A DNA stretch of 8,972 nt. It comes from a bacterium. GTDB lineage: Bacteria; Patescibacteriota; Gracilibacteria; Absconditabacterales; Absconditicoccaceae. Made by a program: the position numbers and the translations under genes. Shown in pieces: positions 7,077 through 8,972 of this stretch. How positions within the stretch are numbered: the stretch's first letter is position 1; each line of letters opens with the position of its first letter. The notes beneath the pieces were generated by a model. That model ran no database searches, was not told where the DNA came from, and saw nothing but the letters and a program-made list of their open reading frames with translations. The stretch is taken from assembly GCA_020629735.1 (NCBI GenBank), contig JAHDCT010000039.1:1-8972 (forward strand), in the 5' to 3' direction.

Positions 7077-7739
7077 CTATTTAATATTTCCAACACAGTA
7101 TCTAGCATTAGGTTGTATAGGACAATCTCTAACACCCCATCATTCCTTGTATTTCTTTTCACACACACGATCAGTAATTTTCAGCTCTCCGTCAACATCA
7201 TCTAAGTAAAAACTCATAATCTCAGAAATCAATCTCGGATCAGCATCAGCCTTGTACCTATATGAATATTTAACACAAACAATATCCTTTCAACTCGGAC
7301 TTTGAAAACCTAAATCCTTAATATTAACATACTCATATCCATTAACCATCTTTTCATACTCTCTAGAGAAAATGCTTACAGAAGTTGGATTCGTGGCTCT
7401 ACACTTATCGGGAGAAAGAACATTACAAGCTCAAGTATAATCTCTTGCTTCCATAGAAGCAAAATATTGTTTTACAATATTTCTTTGATCAGAGTTAACT
7501 CTTTCTACAAGTCTAGGTAACACTTCAATACTCGGAACATCTTGTTTGCTAATATCATCTGCATTCTCAAATCACTCATCGACACTACCTTGTTGTACCT
7601 TAACAGCAATATGTTGAGTATTTGAAACAGGCAAAGCAACTGATTTTTCACGTTCACTAGCTTTAATAACAATAATTCAAATAAGAGCGATAATAATCAT
7701 CGCAACAGCAATTTGGATTACCAAATTATCATTTTTCAT
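7077..7739 (-). CDS. Small membrane-anchored extracytoplasmic protein with six cysteines, function unknown
   Basis: I do not recognise a family by name. The 220-residue product begins with a short N-terminus and one hydrophobic helix (VIQIAVAMIIIALIGIIVI, about 7-25), so it is either anchored with the rest outside or exported. A linker of about 60 residues follows. The body from about residue 85 starts QRNIVKQYFASMEARDYTGA and has the helix-then-strands look of NTF2-like domains; this is a guess from pattern only. Its six cysteines (C105, C113, C155, C193, C206, C215) all lie in the presumed external part and could form disulfides. TGA is read as Gly at several places, including KEGWG. The stop is TAG. 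It is the second gene of an operon, 29 bases after trhO, and is followed by a strong terminator. No Shine-Dalgarno sequence precedes the ATG. Confidence 0.85.
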
Positions 7740-7768
7740 AAACGTAAAAATCAGGAAATAAAAACAAA

Positions 7769-8860
7769 CTATTTACTCCAATCATAAAGAACCTTTTCTT
7801 TTTGACTAGTATGGTGTTTGAACTCAGCATGAAGTGTTTTTTTCTTTAACAGATTGCTCACAAACTCTAAGATTCATTGCTTCTGTGTAGGGTCATGCTT
7901 AATAATTCAACGCAAAGACTTGTAATCAACAGGATCCCAGTCTAAATTCTTAATAAGCAAATCTTTCTCTCATTTTTCATAGCACTCCTGAGAGCAAAAT
8001 CAAAAATGTTTACGATAGGCTTTAGACGTTGCAATAATACGAGCATTACAAGGACTATAACGGCAATTTTCACAATTATTCGTCTTTTCTCACGTATAGA
8101 TACACGTAGCTATGGTAGTATGTGTTCACTCTGATCAAATTGGACAACTCACACGTCAATCAAATGTATACAAATTTCCTTTCCAATTCCCATCATCAAA
8201 CTGATTAGTATATTTAACCACTCATCAGTCCAATCAATAAAAATTATCAACTCCTTCTTCAGCAAGAAGAACAGAAAGCTTTTCACATCTAATTCATCAA
8301 GTACAATACATAACTACCTTTTTTCCTTCCAAAGATGATTTATACTTTTTAATCATCTCCTGTACATCACGAAAATTCAACGTTCAAGCGGGAATAGCTC
8401 ACTTAAAATGGCCCAATTCCCATTCATAATCATTACGCATATCAAGAATTGCCCGTGAGTCATCTTCTTCATCTATAATACGTTTCAATTCCTCAATAGA
8501 AATTTGTTTATCTGATTGTTCAACTTGTTCTTGAGTAACTACTTTTCACATAGCAACTATCTCTTCACGATACCTAACAATCATTTTATCAAATTGATGA
8601 TTTTCTACAAAAGTAGTCTTTACATCTAGATCATCTACATCATGAAAGTAAGGAGTTTGTTTAAGATAAAGTTTATATGCCATAATCTGTCCTTCGTTTC
8701 CTGTCAAAGTTGCACTAATACCTTCTTCTGAAATATACACACGTCCTTTCATTCAAATTCATTCACAAAACAATTTGTGTTCTGCAACCTGAGTTTGAGG
8801 ATCAGAAATGTTCACAAACTTATAATACGTTAAAAGATGATAATCAGGTTTTTTCTTCAT
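7769..8860 (-). CDS. trhO: tRNA uridine(34) hydroxylase (rhodanese-family TrhO/YceA)
   Basis: Introduces the 5-hydroxyl group on U34 of tRNAs that read family boxes, an oxygen-dependent reaction in characterised homologues. The protein has 363 residues. The N-terminal domain contains YYKFVNISDPQ and GRVYISEEGISATLTG, matching the family. The rhodanese domain contains AILDMRNDYEWELGHFKGA and the active-site loop YCTGGIRCEK with catalytic Cys186; both loop glycines are TGA (8294-8299). The C-terminal region has the Cys-rich motifs CENCRYSPCN and FCSQECYEKG, with an earlier SCPIG and TCIYTG, which likely bind metal. The tail after about residue 325 is Lys-rich and poorly conserved. The ATG at 8858-8860 matches the usual start, a few residues before YHLLTYYKF. 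It is the first gene of a two-gene operon. A tRNA-Ser(UGA), of a class modified by this pathway, is encoded in this window. Confidence 0.94.
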
Positions 8861-8893
8861 AAAGGATATTCAGAAAACAAAAACAATTGTTCA

Positions 8894-8921
8894 TATGTAG
8901 TGATTTACTAACTTTTTGCAA
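8894..8921 (-). promoter_or_regulatory. Possible promoter of the trhO operon
   Basis: On the minus strand TTGCAA (8916-8921) is followed after 16 bases by TACATA (8894-8899), giving a leader of about 25-30 nt. A second, perfect TTGACA lies further upstream at 8943-8948 but lacks a good -10 element at 16-18 bases. No gene is visible between 8861 and the window end. Confidence 0.3.
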
Positions 8922-8972
8922 ATGCAACATAAATACAAGAATTGTCAATATTACACTTTCATTAACTCTTCA

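Noticed and set aside
6935..7168. Minus-strand frame covering the terminator and both neighbouring gene ends
   Set aside because: It crosses a strong hairpin terminator and overlaps two better-supported genes in other frames.

Overview
The window reads as a stretch of an AT-rich bacterial chromosome that uses UGA as a glycine codon (genetic code 25), which points to Gracilibacteria or Absconditabacteria (SR1) within the Patescibacteria. The evidence is direct: every protein gene here is interrupted by in-frame TGA in the standard code. When TGA is read as Gly, family motifs appear exactly where glycine is required: GVGLAAPQ in peptide deformylase, RYYGGVKLG in the IMPACT/YigZ protein, CTGGIRCEK in TrhO and GGGSTITQQ in the penicillin-binding protein. 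Tryptophan is encoded by TGG in the same genes, and all visible stops are TAA or TAG. Standard-code gene calling therefore shreds this region into small fragments.

Layout from left to right. Positions 1-1440 (minus) hold the N-terminal part of a class A penicillin-binding protein, cut by the window edge. Positions 1682-3583 (minus) hold a membrane-targeted cell-wall protein with two LysM domains, a long charged coiled coil, a six-cysteine module and a C-terminal CHAP amidase/peptidase domain; an intrinsic terminator lies directly behind it. A tRNA-Ser(UGA) gene (3724-3810, minus) lies upstream of it. Divergent from the tRNA is a two-gene plus-strand operon: peptide deformylase (4003-4521) and a short IMPACT/YigZ-family protein (4539-5000). 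It converges, with 14 bases between stops, on a minus-strand helical-repeat (TPR-like) protein (5015-6966) carrying a UVR-like motif and an apparent one-base frameshift. Finally, a minus-strand operon encodes the tRNA U34 hydroxylase TrhO (7769-8860) followed by a small membrane-anchored six-cysteine protein (7077-7739), closed by a strong hairpin terminator.

Two themes emerge. The left third is envelope biology: a peptidoglycan synthase next to a peptidoglycan-binding hydrolase, as would fit wall remodelling or attack on a host wall in an episymbiont (inference). The remainder is largely translation quality and decoding: deformylase, an IMPACT-family protein, TrhO, and a tRNA-Ser(UGA) that belongs to the class of tRNAs TrhO modifies. 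No start codon has a recognisable Shine-Dalgarno sequence. No mobile element, CRISPR array or phage gene is visible, and no gap between genes exceeds about 240 bases.
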